Positions 8,417 to 19,154 are shown, numbered from the stretch's first letter. The stretch is 64,000 nucleotides of DNA from Rhynchopus sp. YZ270_cl-10 (GCA_964035575.1 OZ037892.1:806001-870000), one strand, 5' to 3'. Program-made: numbers and translations. Notes: generated from the letters alone by a model not told the origin.

Positions 8417-11400
8417 ATGATTTTGCAGATTGTGAGTGACCGGGACTTCTTTGAGGCATGCATTTTAGAAGGGGGGGTGTTCCGGTGGGTGGTCGACGAA
8501 GCGTACCCGCTGGACGACGGAGATCAGAAGGAGACGTTGCTGAAGCTGCTGGGGTGCAACAACAACAACAACACCACCACCACAAACGTTCTTCTCTACG
8601 AATATGAAGACTATGAGAAAAACGAGCTCGCAGCCACCCCCCTCGCCTGGGACGCTACCCCACGCTCTCTGAAGCTTGCTTCTTGGTGTTTTCTCTATGC
8701 TACCGGTACCACAACCACAACAACCACCACTCTTCCCGCCGACCCAAGCATCATACCCAGCACCACCCCCTCCCCCACCAGCCCCGCCAGCCCAAAGCAC
8801 CTAGCCTTTGAAGACCTACAGGACTCAAGCAACACCTCTCGAAGAATGTCTCTCGGTGCCTCAATGTCCTCCCTAACAGGACCTGGGGAGGGAAGGTTTT
8901 GTCGAACAACAGGGCTCCCTTTGGTACGCCCTCCCGAGAAGCTGGTGCATTTAAAAGACCCAGACTATGTGTTCATATGTCATGTGGAAAAAGTTGTCAA
9001 CCGGTTATACACAAAACGGCGTGTCTTAGTAGTAAAACCGCATCGTATTTTGCTTTGTGATGCGGATCCTCCGGGGACAATAAAGTTGTGTCTTAAGCTT
9101 GGGGAGGCGACGGGGTTTGTGCAAGGGGGGTCGGCTCCTAGCTCATCTCTGCTGTCATCTAAAGATGAAAGCTGTGATCTGCTCCTCCGTCATAAAAAGG
9201 GGAAGCCGGACCAACACCTTCGCTTTGTTCAGGACTATCTAGATGGGGTAGAGTTTACCGCACAGTCGGTGTTGCTGCGGTTTCGAGAGGTCATTCATGA
9301 GGTGTACTCCGCAAATGAGTGTGTATGTCCCTGGGAGGAGGCAGGAGATGTGCGTCTAGTAACCCTTGGGGATGGGGGATCCAAACGTGGTTCGGTGAGC
9401 AGCACGCCAGGGTCGACGCCGAGAGGGGGAGGTGCTCGCCCGCCAATCCCTGCGACGCAGCGTGTGAAGGGCAACAGTGTTCCCCCTTTATCCGAATCGC
9501 CTGCGCAGACCGCGCCGCTAGCGAAGCGGCGGAGCAGCAGCTTGAAGGCGCCGCCACTGCACCCTCCTGTGTTTGAGGTGCCGGAGATCATGCTCACAGA
9601 AGAGGCTCCCTCGGAGAAGGATTCCGAGGTACCGGAGAAGGTGGAAAGTAAACCGGTGGAGAAGGAGAAGGCCGAGACTGTGGAGGTCCCAAAGGAGGAG
9701 CCAAAGAAGGAGCCAAAGAAGGAGCCAACGAAGGAGCCAACGGAGCGACATACGAAGCACACCCAGACCCAGGTGGAGTCGGTGTCGAGTGGCACGCAGG
9801 CGAGTCTTGGGGATGGGGATGTGTCGCATACGGAGCATATGTCCATCGTCGCTGCCCTAGAGGCAGCAAAAGCGGAGGTGGTGGTGCTGAACGGCACCGT
9901 GGACGACATGCAGACGGCGCTGGCAGCAGCCACGCAGGTGCAGAGGGAGCGCACCATGGAGAGAGAGGCAGAGCAGGTGCAGACGCGCCTTCATGCGCTA
10001 GAGGAGGAGAACCGCAGGTTGGAGGCCACCTTGTACTCAGTGAGGTATGTTCGGAAAATTACCCAAAACCCATACAGCGTTTTCCCCCCATAATAGCGAG
10101 GTTTTTTTTTTGGTGGTCGAAAAAGACGTAGATGAGTGAGGGCACATCAGATGAATGTTCAAATTTTCTTGCCGCTAGCCGAGAATCTGCGGGCATACGC
10201 CCACTGCTCTGCTGCATGATGACGTTCGCGCCAATCAAATGATGGGCCAGCGGTCGCAGCCTTCGGAATTTTGGTTGGGTGGGGGGAGACGAAGGGGTGG
10301 TGAGTGCGGGAGGAGGAAAACCAACGAAGTACAGAAACCGCTTTAGTAGAAATTAGAAACCGTTTTTATCCACGCGCGTGAAGCTTTATTTTCCTCGCCC
10401 ACCCAAAAGTACGTGGAGGGGTGTGAAAATAAAATTTTTATTTTCACCCTGTGAAAATAAAAATTTTATTTTCATGGTGTGGCTGTATAGGGCTAGGGTG
10501 TATACCCTAGAAGGACCCAAGAAGTACCCAATTTACACCTAATTTTAAGGGGGGTGCAAAAATTATTTTGTGTATTTTTTTTTGGTGGTTTTTTGTGGCC
10601 AGAAAATTTCCCCCAGAAATTTTTACCCCAGAAAATAAAAAAAAATTCAGTGCTCCGGAGCCTCTGCGTGCTGTGATGGGGTCACTTTGCGCTCAGAACT
10701 GAGTATTTTTGACCTAAAATGCATGTATCAGTTTTTACAGGCCATTTTCAGGTTTTGTGTGTAATATGGTCAGTACTTGACCACTGAGGGTAAAGTGCAA
10801 AGTAAACGTGAGGGCAGTTTGCATAGCTGCGAACTTTGCTGCACGTTGTGACCCCCCACAATTTGACGGTCGGAGCTCGAACCCAACGAGGAGTGAGAAA
10901 AGGATATGGCGAAAGAATAAAAGTAGCGTACCGTGCGCCTGCGGCGCAAGCTTTGCAACCCACCCTCCCATGACATAGTTTGGCTGCAGCAACCTGAACA
11001 CCTGGTAGTGGTCGTCGCAGGCCACTGTCGTCTCGGACCCCCATATTCGACCATCATCCCACGATTTCCCAAAAACTCAAAAGTTAGCGTCGTCATGACA
11101 GGTAAAATGCACTGGGGTACTGGTGGGTACTGGGTACTGGGTGCCAACCCCGGATTTTGAGAAAATTTCCACCACCGAACACGTGGGGCTCTCGGATGTA
11201 CCAACTTTTTGCGAAAACAAGGCTACTAACCACAGGGAAAGCTCGGGAAAAAATCAGTTGTTTTCCTTAAGGAAGTGCCCTAAGGAAAATCACTATACCC
11301 TAGAAGGACCCAAGAAGTACCCAATTTACACCTAATTTTTAGGAAAATCACACCATTTCACCGTTTTTTTTCACCCGTCTTAAGCCCCCAAACACCCCCA

Positions 11401-12383
11401 AACTCACCCTATTTTTTTTGAGTTTTTTTTTTTCCCCCCAGGGTATCTGGACTGGGGTGGGGGCGGGGTGTGCATGGTGGTAGCTACAAACTTGGTACCT
11501 CGAGCTATGTCAGCGGAGGTAATATATTTTAGGGTAAATTGCGATAGCACGTACAAAAAGTGTGCGTGTTATCGCGAACAAAAACATACGTGTTTTCCCC
11601 AGGTACCCAGTACCAGTACTAGTACCCCCAATGACATAACGAAGTATCGCTTGAAAGTATCGTTCAATAACCTTGGGTGTGCAGGTGAAGTAGGACACAC
11701 AAGGTATATCAAACGATAAATCAATCAGATAAACGTTACATCATTGGAAAATTGTTGGCACCGCCCCCCTGTCTTCGTATTTAGTACGTCGACAGGCCAA
11801 ACAGCGTTGGGATCAGAAGAAGCGGTGCAAGACACTGGAGATCCACACTACAGGTCTCACACGACACTTGGGCGGGCTCGGAAAATAAAGCTTCACACTT
11901 ATGGATAAAATTATGTCTTGGAGTAGAAAATAAGCGTTTTTTCCACCTCGTTGGTGTTTTCAACCCTCGTGACTTTAATTCACTCGCTTCGCTCGTGAAT
12001 TAAAGTAACTCGGGTTGAAAACACCAACTCGGTGAAAAAAACGACTTATTTTCACTCCAATAAATAGCTATTTTTTTTTACCCTCCATTTTTTGCCCCAA
12101 GACCCCACTTCACCCCTTGTCACCCCTTTACAGACTAAGCGGCGAACGCTCACATCAGACAGCCCTGCAGCGTGAACAGACGCTGGACCTGTACGAAGGC
12201 ACACTCGCGCAGAAGGACCGCATCATCCTCTCCCTGCAGGACGAGGTCCAGATGCTGCGTGCCGAGCTCGAGGGTGTCCCGCCGCCACCCTGGCTCGAAG
12301 GCGGCACCTCGGATATGAGTGTCCTCCCCGAGGCTAGCCTCCTCTCAACAAAGGCACAGAGCAATTGGGTCTTTGATTTGTAG
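8417..12383 (+). CDS. PH/TH1-like domain coiled-coil protein, two exons
   Basis: Exon 1 is 8417-10044 and exon 2 is 12134-12383, giving 625 residues. The donor AG|GTATGT and acceptor TTACAG|A keep the frame (AG+A = Arg) and carry the heptad pattern straight across the junction (ENRRLEATLYSVR then LSGERSHQTALQREQ). Residues about 177-297 resemble a PH-like or myosin-I TH1 membrane-binding domain (NRLYTKRRVLVVKPHRILLCD). A Ser/Pro/Thr linker, a KEEPKKEPKKEPTKEPTE charged run and a C-terminal coiled coil follow. Asn and Thr homopolymers occur near residues 48-56 and 98-105. Function is unknown, and a cytoskeletal or membrane-linked scaffold is my guess. TTTTGCAG four codons after the ATG looks like an acceptor site, so the true first exon could lie further upstream. 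The 2.1-kb intron holds transposon copies. Confidence 0.75.
10364..11909. mobile_element. Long non-autonomous DNA element inside an intron
   Basis: The inverted ends TTTTATCCA...GTGAAGCTTTATTTTCC (left, 10364-10395) and GGAAAATAAAGCTTCAC...TGGATAAAA (right, 11879-11909) bound about 1.55 kb with no transposase. Inside are a palindrome at 10431-10474 (AATAAAATTTTTATTTTCAC and its mirror) and a direct repeat with core ACCCTAGAAGGACCCAAGAA (10504 and 11296). There is also an inverted pair of GGTACTGGGTACC-like runs (11114-11142 and 11598-11632), and an 80-nt segment near 10660-10740 that recurs at 21822-21905. I see no clean target duplication, so the superfamily is open. Confidence 0.65.
11918..12060. 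mobile_element. 143-bp palindromic MITE
   Basis: Almost the whole element folds back on itself. TTGGAGT-GAAAATAAG at the left mirrors CTTATTTTC-ACTCCAA at the right. TCCACCTCGTTGGTGTTTTC mirrors GAAAACACCAACTCGGTGAA. GTGACTTTAATTCAC sits near the centre. It ends 73 nt before exon 2 of the host gene, so the acceptor region has been left intact. Confidence 0.8.
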
Positions 12384-13206
12384 GCCTTTCTTTCCCCCCT
12401 CTAGCTTATTGTAGAGTTATTATAAACCAAATGTTAGAAATTTCAAAAAAAGAAAAAAATGGCACATTTTTGGTGTCTATCTTTGGCGGCCCTCAACCCA
12501 TTTTCACCCTTTTCTTGTTCCTTACTGTTTTCATTTGTCTTGTACCTTGCACCGATGTTGACAAAAAGCAAGAATTAGTCCAGCGGATTGCGGAACATTG
12601 ACCCCATCACATTCCCAGCCGTATGCCCGTCACCCATCAAAATGCTGGTGCGCGGGTGACGTTTGCAAGCCTTCAACCCCTCGCCTCGTCACGGAGATGT
12701 CCAAGCACTCCTGCAAGATTGGGGCAGAGTGAACCAGCCTTCTCACGCAGGGTTTTGTCTTCTTGTTCAATTTTCCACCGAGACATACCAAATTTACCGG
12801 GCTCCATGCCCTCTGCCTCTCAGCTTATCATTCATCCTCTTCCCCATTGCCGCTGTTGTTCGCCCGCTGTAGCCCAGCCGACGTCTGTTCTTTTAGATCA
12901 CGCGACTAATAAGTTTGCCCCTCTTAGAGTGGGGTCGTCTTGGGTGGATGCTTCTTGGGTGGGTGTATCCTCGCCGGACGTGTCCCTGGTCACGTCCAAT
13001 CATGAGGCTCCAGTTGAGTCCCTTACTTCTGCCACTTGGCATGCGGACGGATTCCAGAAGTGCAAATGCAGGTGTTTTCGGGTGTGTACTGTGTGTACTG
13101 TGCGAGATCCCACAACACAGGACCTCATAAGCTCTTAGCTCACACAAACTCTCACTAACTCACAGACTCTCACAGCCTGCTGTGTGTCTCACGGAGACGA
13201 TCATAG
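12384..13206. other. Intergenic spacer with repeat J fragments
   Basis: Contains ATTGACCCCATCACATTCCC at 12598 and the GCGGACGGATTCCAGAAGTG block at 13043. A short GTGTACTGTGTGTACTGTG run at 13083-13101 echoes the 9-bp satellite at position 1. A 171-codon open frame crosses it, but it overlaps repeats and shows no family features, so I call no gene. Confidence 0.55.
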
Positions 13207-13210
13207 ATGG
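13150..13210 (+). repeat. Repeat overlapping a start codon
   Basis: CTCTCACTAACTCAC, then GTCTCACGGAGAC, then GATCATAGATGG, where the ATG is the start of the RING gene. The same order of motifs recurs at 17079-17137 in non-coding sequence. GTCTC and GAGAC form a short hairpin in both copies, extended to CGTCTC/GAGACG in the second. Confidence 0.65.
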
Positions 13211-15447
13211 CCCCGGTGGAGTGCGCGTTCTGTTTAGAGTCTTTTTCGGATGAGGCTGAGTCACAGATATTTGCATTTCCTGCGCAGAATGGAGTGCGGG
13301 TGTGCCCGCACCTTTTTCATGCAGAGTGTTTTGCTAACTACGAAAATCAACAACAGTCATGCCCCACCTGTCGGCGTCAAATCGATGGGCACATTACGCT
13401 GACACCGTTTAGGGAGGATCCTGCGAGGTGGGTGCAGGATGCACACCTGGAGACTATGATGAAGCGGAACACAGCGAAGGTGCTGCTGTGCGCAGTGTCG
13501 CACCTGAGTGAGGGGGAGGTTGAGTACATCGTGCCGGAGCGTGAGGAGGACATCGACAACGCGTCCATACTGCGTCGTGCATGCATGCTGAAGGTCGCAG
13601 CGCGTCTTGACCCGAGAGCACCGCTGTGCTGGTGGGTCACGCTTGGCAACACCTCTGGGCTGCTTAGGTCTGTCTCCGCCGATGCTGAAGCAAAGAAGCT
13701 CATCGCGGTCGTTGCCTTCCCCGACGACAAGAACTGGAGAGGCGACATGGCAGACCTGAAGGTCGCAGTCGACGACGAGATTGGCTGGCAGTGTACATCC
13801 TGCAACAGGGCGGAGAAGGTGCGCTCCGACACCTGCCCCTGCGGCAACGACATGTTCCTCCCTGCGTTCAACCCGGGTGATTGGGTGTCCCTCCCAGGGG
13901 CCGCTTTGCTAGGTCCAGGGATCGTCAACTCATGTGCCCCAAGACTCCGGGTCGACTTCTTTGGTGATGCTGACAAGGAGCTGACAGCCGCGGAAGAGGG
14001 CGTGCTACAGCACCTGGAGGATCCGGGGTGGGCCTGTTGGGACTGCGGCGCAGTATCCGACACGGTGCAGTGCAGCACGGGAGGCTGCGGCGGCAGGTTC
14101 GTGCGCTACCCACAGGACACGCTGAAGGCGTGTGCCGACAACAAGGTGTGGTGTCTCCTCGATCTGGAGTCAGTCGCATACAGCACAGACCAGAAGCGTG
14201 TCACCGCAACGTACCGTGGGCGCAACGGCAACGACGTCAAGATCCTTGCACACGAAGAACTCAGAGAACCAGAATGCAGGGCAGGTTCCTGGGTGCAGTT
14301 TGCAAAACCCGACATAGAGCCGACGCTTGGTTATGGAGGGGCTCTCAAGATGCTTGTGGGGATGGTGCCACATCTTCCTGGGATCGTGACTCAGAGTAAG
14401 ACTCGGAAGAACGGCAGTGTTGGGGTGAAGGTCCAGTTCCCGCATGGTGAGTGGCGTGGTCATGCGAGCGACCTTGCGGTGTGCCTCTTCCAGGGTTGGG
14501 TGTGCGGCTGCGAGCAGCTGTGCCCGACACTGCATTGCACACACTGCAACAGGATGTATACCTTCCTTGAAGACATCCTCAACGGTGTGGCGCTCAGGAC
14601 TGCAGAACACCCGAGTGTACGCACAGAACTCAAATACCTCAACTCCTTCGTGACGCCGACGAACGCACAGATGCAACGGGGCTTTGAACGGGGCTGCCTG
14701 AAGCCTGTTGGGGCGACGTTTCAGGTGCAGACAGACATGCGGGAGGTGATTGCAAAATTGTGTGCATTTGAGCTGTCCTTGGCGCGCATTGATCTAGGCA
14801 CCTGGGTGCTGGCTGAGGATAAGGAGCGGCACCCTGCAACAGGCATTGTCGTGGCAATGGTTGAGGCTACTGAAGGCCCCTTGGAGAATGTCTACACTGT
14901 GAAGTTCCCTAACGAGACTGTCGACATGCCTGCAGCGCGTATAGCATTAGCGTTCCGCCAGCTGTGGCGCTGTGTGTGTGGAAAGGAGAACCGCAAACAG
15001 AGTTGCTCCTGCACCCGCACCTTTGAGACGCTGAGGGTGGGGCAGCACGTTGCTTTGGTGCCGTACAACAAAGAGCCCGAAGCAGGCTTCGGCACCTCCT
15101 TTGCAGGGGACGTAGGTGTGGTGCGGGGGTGCCGCCTTGTGCGCGAGGACGTCTTCAGGCCGGGGCAGGTGCGGTACATCATCGAGACGCCGTACGCGAA
15201 GAAGCTCACCTGTGTCGGCAAGGATCTGCGTCGTGTGGCAGACCCTGCCCCCGCAGGTCTCGCAGAAGGTGTTCAAGTGCGTGTCCGTCAAGATGTGCGC
15301 CACCCCTTCCACAAATGGGGTGCAGGAGTCCGCCACGGACACATCGGCTCTGTGTCACATCTCCTCAAGGATGGTCTCCGTGCGCGCGTTGACTTTGCAG
15401 GGGGAGAGTGGCTCGCACTGCGGACGGAGCTGGAGGTAGTTGGGTAG
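13207..15447 (+). CDS. RING E3 ubiquitin ligase with KEG/Mind-bomb-like repeats
   Basis: A 746-residue single-exon protein. An N-terminal RING-H2 finger (C6, C9, C33, H35, H38, C41, C52, C55) would recruit an E2 enzyme. Four Trp-led zinc ribbons or RanBP2-like fingers follow: WQCTSCNRAEK...CPCG, WACWDCGAVSD...GGCGG, WVCGCEQLC...CTHC and WRCVCGKENRKQSCSC. Between them lie modules like the Mind-bomb/HERC2/KEG repeats (GDWVSLPGAALLGPGIV; AGSWVQFAKPDI...GIV; VRVRQDVRHPFHKWGAGV...HIGSV). Those modules bind substrates in animal and plant ligases. The architecture is of substrate-binding E3 type, but the ankyrin and kinase parts of plant KEG are missing. The ATG lies directly after an AG (CATAGATG) within a repeat found again at 17079. 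Substrate and site of action are unknown. Confidence 0.85.
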   Translation: MAPVECAFCLESFSDEAESQIFAFPAQNGVRVCPHLFHAECFANYENQQQSCPTCRRQIDGHITLTPFREDPARWVQDAHLETMMKRNTAKVLLCAVSHLSEGEVEYIVPEREEDIDNASILRRACMLKVAARLDPRAPLCWWVTLGNTSGLLRSVSADAEAKKLIAVVAFPDDKNWRGDMADLKVAVDDEIGWQCTSCNRAEKVRSDTCPCGNDMFLPAFNPGDWVSLPGAALLGPGIVNSCAPRLRVDFFGDADKELTAAEEGVLQHLEDPGWACWDCGAVSDTVQCSTGGCGGRFVRYPQDTLKACADNKVWCLLDLESVAYSTDQKRVTATYRGRNGNDVKILAHEELREPECRAGSWVQFAKPDIEPTLGYGGALKMLVGMVPHLPGIVTQSKTRKNGSVGVKVQFPHGEWRGHASDLAVCLFQGWVCGCEQLCPTLHCTHCNRMYTFLEDILNGVALRTAEHPSVRTELKYLNSFVTPTNAQMQRGFERGCLKPVGATFQVQTDMREVIAKLCAFELSLARIDLGTWVLAEDKERHPATGIVVAMVEATEGPLENVYTVKFPNETVDMPAARIALAFRQLWRCVCGKENRKQSCSCTRTFETLRVGQHVALVPYNKEPEAGFGTSFAGDVGVVRGCRLVREDVFRPGQVRYIIETPYAKKLTCVGKDLRRVADPAPAGLAEGVQVRVRQDVRHPFHKWGAGVRHGHIGSVSHLLKDGLRARVDFAGGEWLALRTELEVVG

Positions 15448-16500
15448 AAGGGGTGTGTGGTGAGGGTTTAGCGTGTGTTTAGATATCTTAGCATTTTTTT
15501 TTTTTTTTGTACTTTTTCGACTTCTCTTTAGGGAAGAAAAACCCTTCTAGTTTGGTAAGAAGCCTAGCCCGTTTTGATGTTGAAGCACAAAGCATACTTC
15601 GTGGTGTCGATACAACAACACATACCAACGCATTCAAAATAAGTACAACGTTGCATAGAGGTGTCGAGGTGGGGGTGGGGGACAAGATGGTGTTTTGAAC
15701 ATGAGTCGTGCAAGCGGCTCTGTCGTCTTTCGAAGCTTACCCATTTGACAGTCCTTTTTTTGCATGAATAACTTCACTTTGCTTTCAGATCAATCAAGAG
15801 CGCAGAGGAGGGGAAAACCCGTTCAAATGTATCTGCAAAAAAAAGCACTCCTGCCTTGGGCGTGCTGTAGAGACTCTTGTGTGTTGTGGTTCGTTCTTCG
15901 TTACTTATCATCATATCCTGACGACAGTGTTTGTTTGTTTGTTTGTTTGTTTTGTTTTTTTTTTTTGGCCTCAAAGAGGTTTCCTCTTCACGGACCAGGT
16001 AGTCAGTGAGAGCGTATTGCGGTAATAATAATATCACCACAGAATATTAATTACACACTTTACGCACAAACAAATTCTTTTGCAGATGCATGGCGCATCT
16101 GTCCTTTAAATTTTTCTCTTTTCCATCGACTGAAAAATATTATCTTCATCTTTTGGTGTTCGATATCTGTACATTATTTACAATAGTGTATTTCTCAGGT
16201 GGGCAGCCACCCCTTTTCTCCAACATTTTAAACACGAGAGGGCTTTGTATTTCAACTCTCCCTTTGAAGGCAACTGCATCAAGACGGCTTAGGCCTAATC
16301 TTACGATTACATTGCCCCAACGTTTTTCCATTTCTTTTTTCTTTTTCCAAAGGGACACGCATTGTACAAAGAAAGCTTCTGTCGAGATTGAATTTGAGAA
16401 TGATATTTAGCGAGAGGGAAAGGGGGGTGGGTGGAGGGGGGGAATTGAGTGTGTTTTCTGGTTTTCGTGTTTTCAGTGCGATAACGTATAGTGGTCAAAA

Positions 16501-16533
16501 GGATGTGTGTGCACAGAGGGACACATTCATCTT
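16501..16533 (+). repeat. GAGAG-loop hairpin, C type (copy C1)
   Basis: GGATGTGTGTGC, loop ACAGAG, then GGACACATTCATCTT. ATGTGT pairs with ACACAT. Same layout as the perfect C copies at 31837 and 45271. Confidence 0.65.
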
Positions 16534-16560
16534 GCCGTGGTTTTTTTTTTAAAGAAGAAG

Positions 16561-16650
16561 CGCAACACTCTGGGGGTTCTTAGAACCCATCAGAGTGGCA
16601 GTGCCTGCGTCCGAGAGGCGTTTGCACTGACTATCAACTTCACTTTTTTT
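16561..16650 (+). repeat. Composite two-hairpin repeat (E plus D type), best copy
   Basis: Hairpin 1 is CACTCTG, GGGTTC, loop TTAG, GAACCC, then CAGAGTG: two nested perfect stems. Hairpin 2 is GCAGTGC, CTGCGT, CCGAGAG, GCGTT, then TGCACTG. The tail is ACTATCAACTTCACTTTTTT. It is immediately followed by the F repeat. Confidence 0.75.
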
Positions 16651-16827
16651 TTTGTCACCTCATGAAATGAAGGAGGAAATAGAAAGCATTTTGAACACAC
16701 TTTGCGGTTCTTAGGGACGAACCGCGCTGCAGAGGCCACTCCTCACCAAACAGGTCGAGGTGTGTGCGTTTCACCACAACCTCTCGGGTTTTATCGTGTG
16801 ATGAGTGTTACGTTTCTATTTTTGTAC
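16651..16827 (+). repeat. F repeat, copy 1 (structured, about 177 bp)
   Basis: Nearly identical to 26992-27170, differing by a few short indels. It starts TTTGTCACCTCATGAAATGA, contains the hairpin GCGGTTC-TTAGGGAC-GAACCGC and a second pairing around GGTCGAGGTG/CACCACAACC, and ends GTGTGATGAGTGTTACG. No ORF. The high identity and the stems suggest a SINE or a small structured RNA gene. No function can be assigned. Confidence 0.7.
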
Positions 16828-17078
16828 GAGTATGCAATACGTCTGGAAATGAAAGACGCGCTCTGTTGCCATGAGTCTTACCGTTTTCCCCTTCCCCCCT
16901 TTTGTGCTCCACCTCTCCCCCCGTACTTCAGGATGCGGGTTTTCGGGGGGTTTTCGGGATGGATGCGATCAACAAACGACGAATAAATAAAGGGGGTATT
17001 TCATTTTTTTTTGACAAATTGTTGGAGTCATGAGGCATATATTGGGCCATCTATGAACGGGAGAGATTTTTTTTTACC

Positions 17079-17137
17079 CACTAACTCTCACTAAGCTCTC
17101 ACCTGTTGCGTCTCTCACGGAGACGATCATAGATGGA
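17079..17137 (+). repeat. Second copy of the start-codon repeat
   Basis: CCACTAACTCTCACTAAGCT, then CGTCTCTCACGGAGACG, then ATCATAGATGG. It matches 13150-13210, but here the ATG opens no gene. Confidence 0.65.
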
Positions 17138-17292
17138 CCAATTTTATATCATACACCTGAATAGCCTATTTTTACGACTCACCTCACATCCCACCCTTTG
17201 CATGAACTCGACCGAGCTGCGTTTAGCCACACTACTCTTTCGGTTCTGATATCCCTTATTATTGCCTCTTCTTAGGATATACACAGTGAACA

Positions 17293-19009
17293 ATGTCGGT
17301 GCGATCTTCGACAATCCAAAGCGCGCAGAGCTCTCATATGAGTGTCGCGACAAGCGCAAAGGAGAAAGCACAGCAGATGCTTGAGGACTTCATCTCAAAT
17401 GAGATGCCAGCCTCGGTGCGCACTCAGTCGCGTGCCGGCACACCGCAGTCTGTTGTGTTAGGAGCCTCTGTTGCGCACACACAGTCTGCTGCGTCCTATG
17501 TGTCTGCGAAAACACCACAACAGCTCCTCCAAGCTACAGGCTTTGCGCAGATCCCGCAAACCCCACAGACGCAATCTACCCACATCTCTCACACCCTCAT
17601 GCCTCAGGCCACCCAGGCTACTCTGGCGTCACGCTCTGCAACTTCATTTAGTCACAACTCAAGCATTGTTCCTACACCAAAGCAGGTTCTTCAACCCACT
17701 CCGAATACGCCATTTTTGACTGAAAGTGGAGCGGAACCCGAGACTCCAGAAGAACCCAGTAAGAAGCCGGGTGTGAAGAAGGCGAAGCGAAGGAAGTTGG
17801 TGACAAAGAAGGTGCGGCGGGATGACATTGACGTAGCGTCGTGCACAGAGTCGAAGGTGTCTGGGGCGGTGTCGGGGCAGTGGGCTGAGGAGCACCACAA
17901 CAACACCCGCGATGCGTCCCTCAGCTACGAGGTGTCGGGGGGTACGTTTCATGACCCCGTGGAGTCCCAGAGGATTCTCTCGTTGTCCCCACTCCTGCAG
18001 GACGCAGCGCAGCTCGAAAACCACATTTCTGGGTACGAACAACAACAACAACAACAGCAGCAGCAACAACAGATGCCCCCTTCTGCCCACCATTCGCACC
18101 ACCAAACCTCGCACAACTCTGTAGTGGAACATCCTTCCCAGCAGGTCATGCAGAAGGTATCGGAGGCACAGATGCGGAGTGTCGCTGCTAACGACGAAGA
18201 TGTGCTGAAGGAGCTGGCCACTGCAAGGCAGGCGGCAGAGCATTTGAAAATCCGTGTCCACGAACAGCAGTATGAGATCCGCACGCTGCGTGACCAGTTG
18301 CGTCTGTTTGGAGAGGCGACAGAGCGGGATGGGCAAGACGCCTTGGTGATTGTGCTTCAGCAACTTGCGGACAGTGAGAAGACAGTCGCGGAGTTGCGTG
18401 CAAAGGTGGACGGGCGGGAGCGTGTCATCGACGGGCTCCGCCAGTCCATGCACGGCAACGCACAGAACGACTGCATATTTGACCTCGAACGCCAGATCGA
18501 AGCCCTTCAACACAGAAACGCAGTGCTCGAGGCAGAGAACCGTCAGATACACGACTCACAGCACAGAGGCGCAACAGGCCCCCTAGCACAGGAAAGGCTG
18601 AAAGAACTGCAGCACGTTAACCGCATTCTCAAGACTAAGGCCGAAAATAAGGCCCAAGCAATGCAGGTATGCATAGAAAATAACTCCACCCTTTTTTGCA
18701 GCCGAGACAGATGCTGTACGAAAGCGATTCTGATACCCAACAAAGAAAATGAAAGTGGGGATTGCACAACTATAGCAACACAACTGAGGCAACTACACTA
18801 CAACAAATTTATCAGAAAATAACCAAAAAAATAGCCACAACAAAAAAAATTTCACAAAACCCCCTCAACAGGACCTCGAGAAGCTGATGAAGCTCCACCT
18901 CAATCTCCGTAGCAACGCCACGCAAAACCAGATGCTCGAGTTCATGAGCGGCGACTGCACCCCTGTAGGAAACGTTGTTACACCATTCCACATTGAACGC
19001 ATGATGTGA
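17293..19009 (+). CDS. Coiled-coil protein with poly-Gln tract, two exons
   Basis: Exons 17293-18666 and 18872-19009, 503 residues. The donor CAG|GTATGC and acceptor AACAG|GAC are in phase 0 and leave DLEKLMKLHLNLRSN as the continuation of the heptads. The N-terminal third is Ser/Thr/Gln-rich and disordered, with a basic KKAKRRKLVTKKVRR cluster near residue 165 that may be a nuclear signal or microtubule-binding patch. An 11-residue Gln run follows at about residue 250, coded by mixed CAA and CAG. Residues about 300-475 are coiled coil. No family is recognised; it looks like a cytoskeletal or centriolar structural protein (inference). The intron carries a copy of repeat I (18755-18825). A CTTCTTAG site lies 17 nt before the ATG. 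The next gene, NDUFS7, starts 346 nt downstream, after one B-type hairpin. Confidence 0.78.
18755..18825 (+). repeat. Repeat I, copy in intron
   Basis: ATTGCACAACTATAGCAACA, then CAACTGAGGCAACTACACTA, then ACAAATTTATCA. About 80 percent like 32692-32765, which forms the leader just before the caspase-like gene. Confidence 0.6.
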
Positions 19010-19154
19010 ATAAACGTGCACCACGTGTATTCTCCCCACACCCATCTCCCCTTTCCCCCTGTACACTCCCTTAGACCACGTTGTACTAGAGTCCCTTTGT
19101 TATACAAAAAAGAACGGCATTTTTTGGGCACCATTTCTTGATTTTTTTTTGATC

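Larger units (their letters stand above)
15448..17292. other. 1.85-kb intergenic region rich in hairpin repeats
   Basis: No credible gene. Besides the repeats listed separately (16501, 16561, 16651, 17079), it holds a partial B-type hairpin at 16231-16262 (CACGAGAGGGCTTTGTATTT), a (TTTG)5 run near 15930 and several long T tracts. A pyrimidine tract ending in TCTTCTTAG at 17276 lies 17 nt before the next start codon. Confidence 0.6.

Noticed and set aside
12623-13138. 171-codon open frame with an ATG
   Set aside because: It overlaps repeat J and satellite-like sequence, shows no domain, and its composition is that of spacer DNA.
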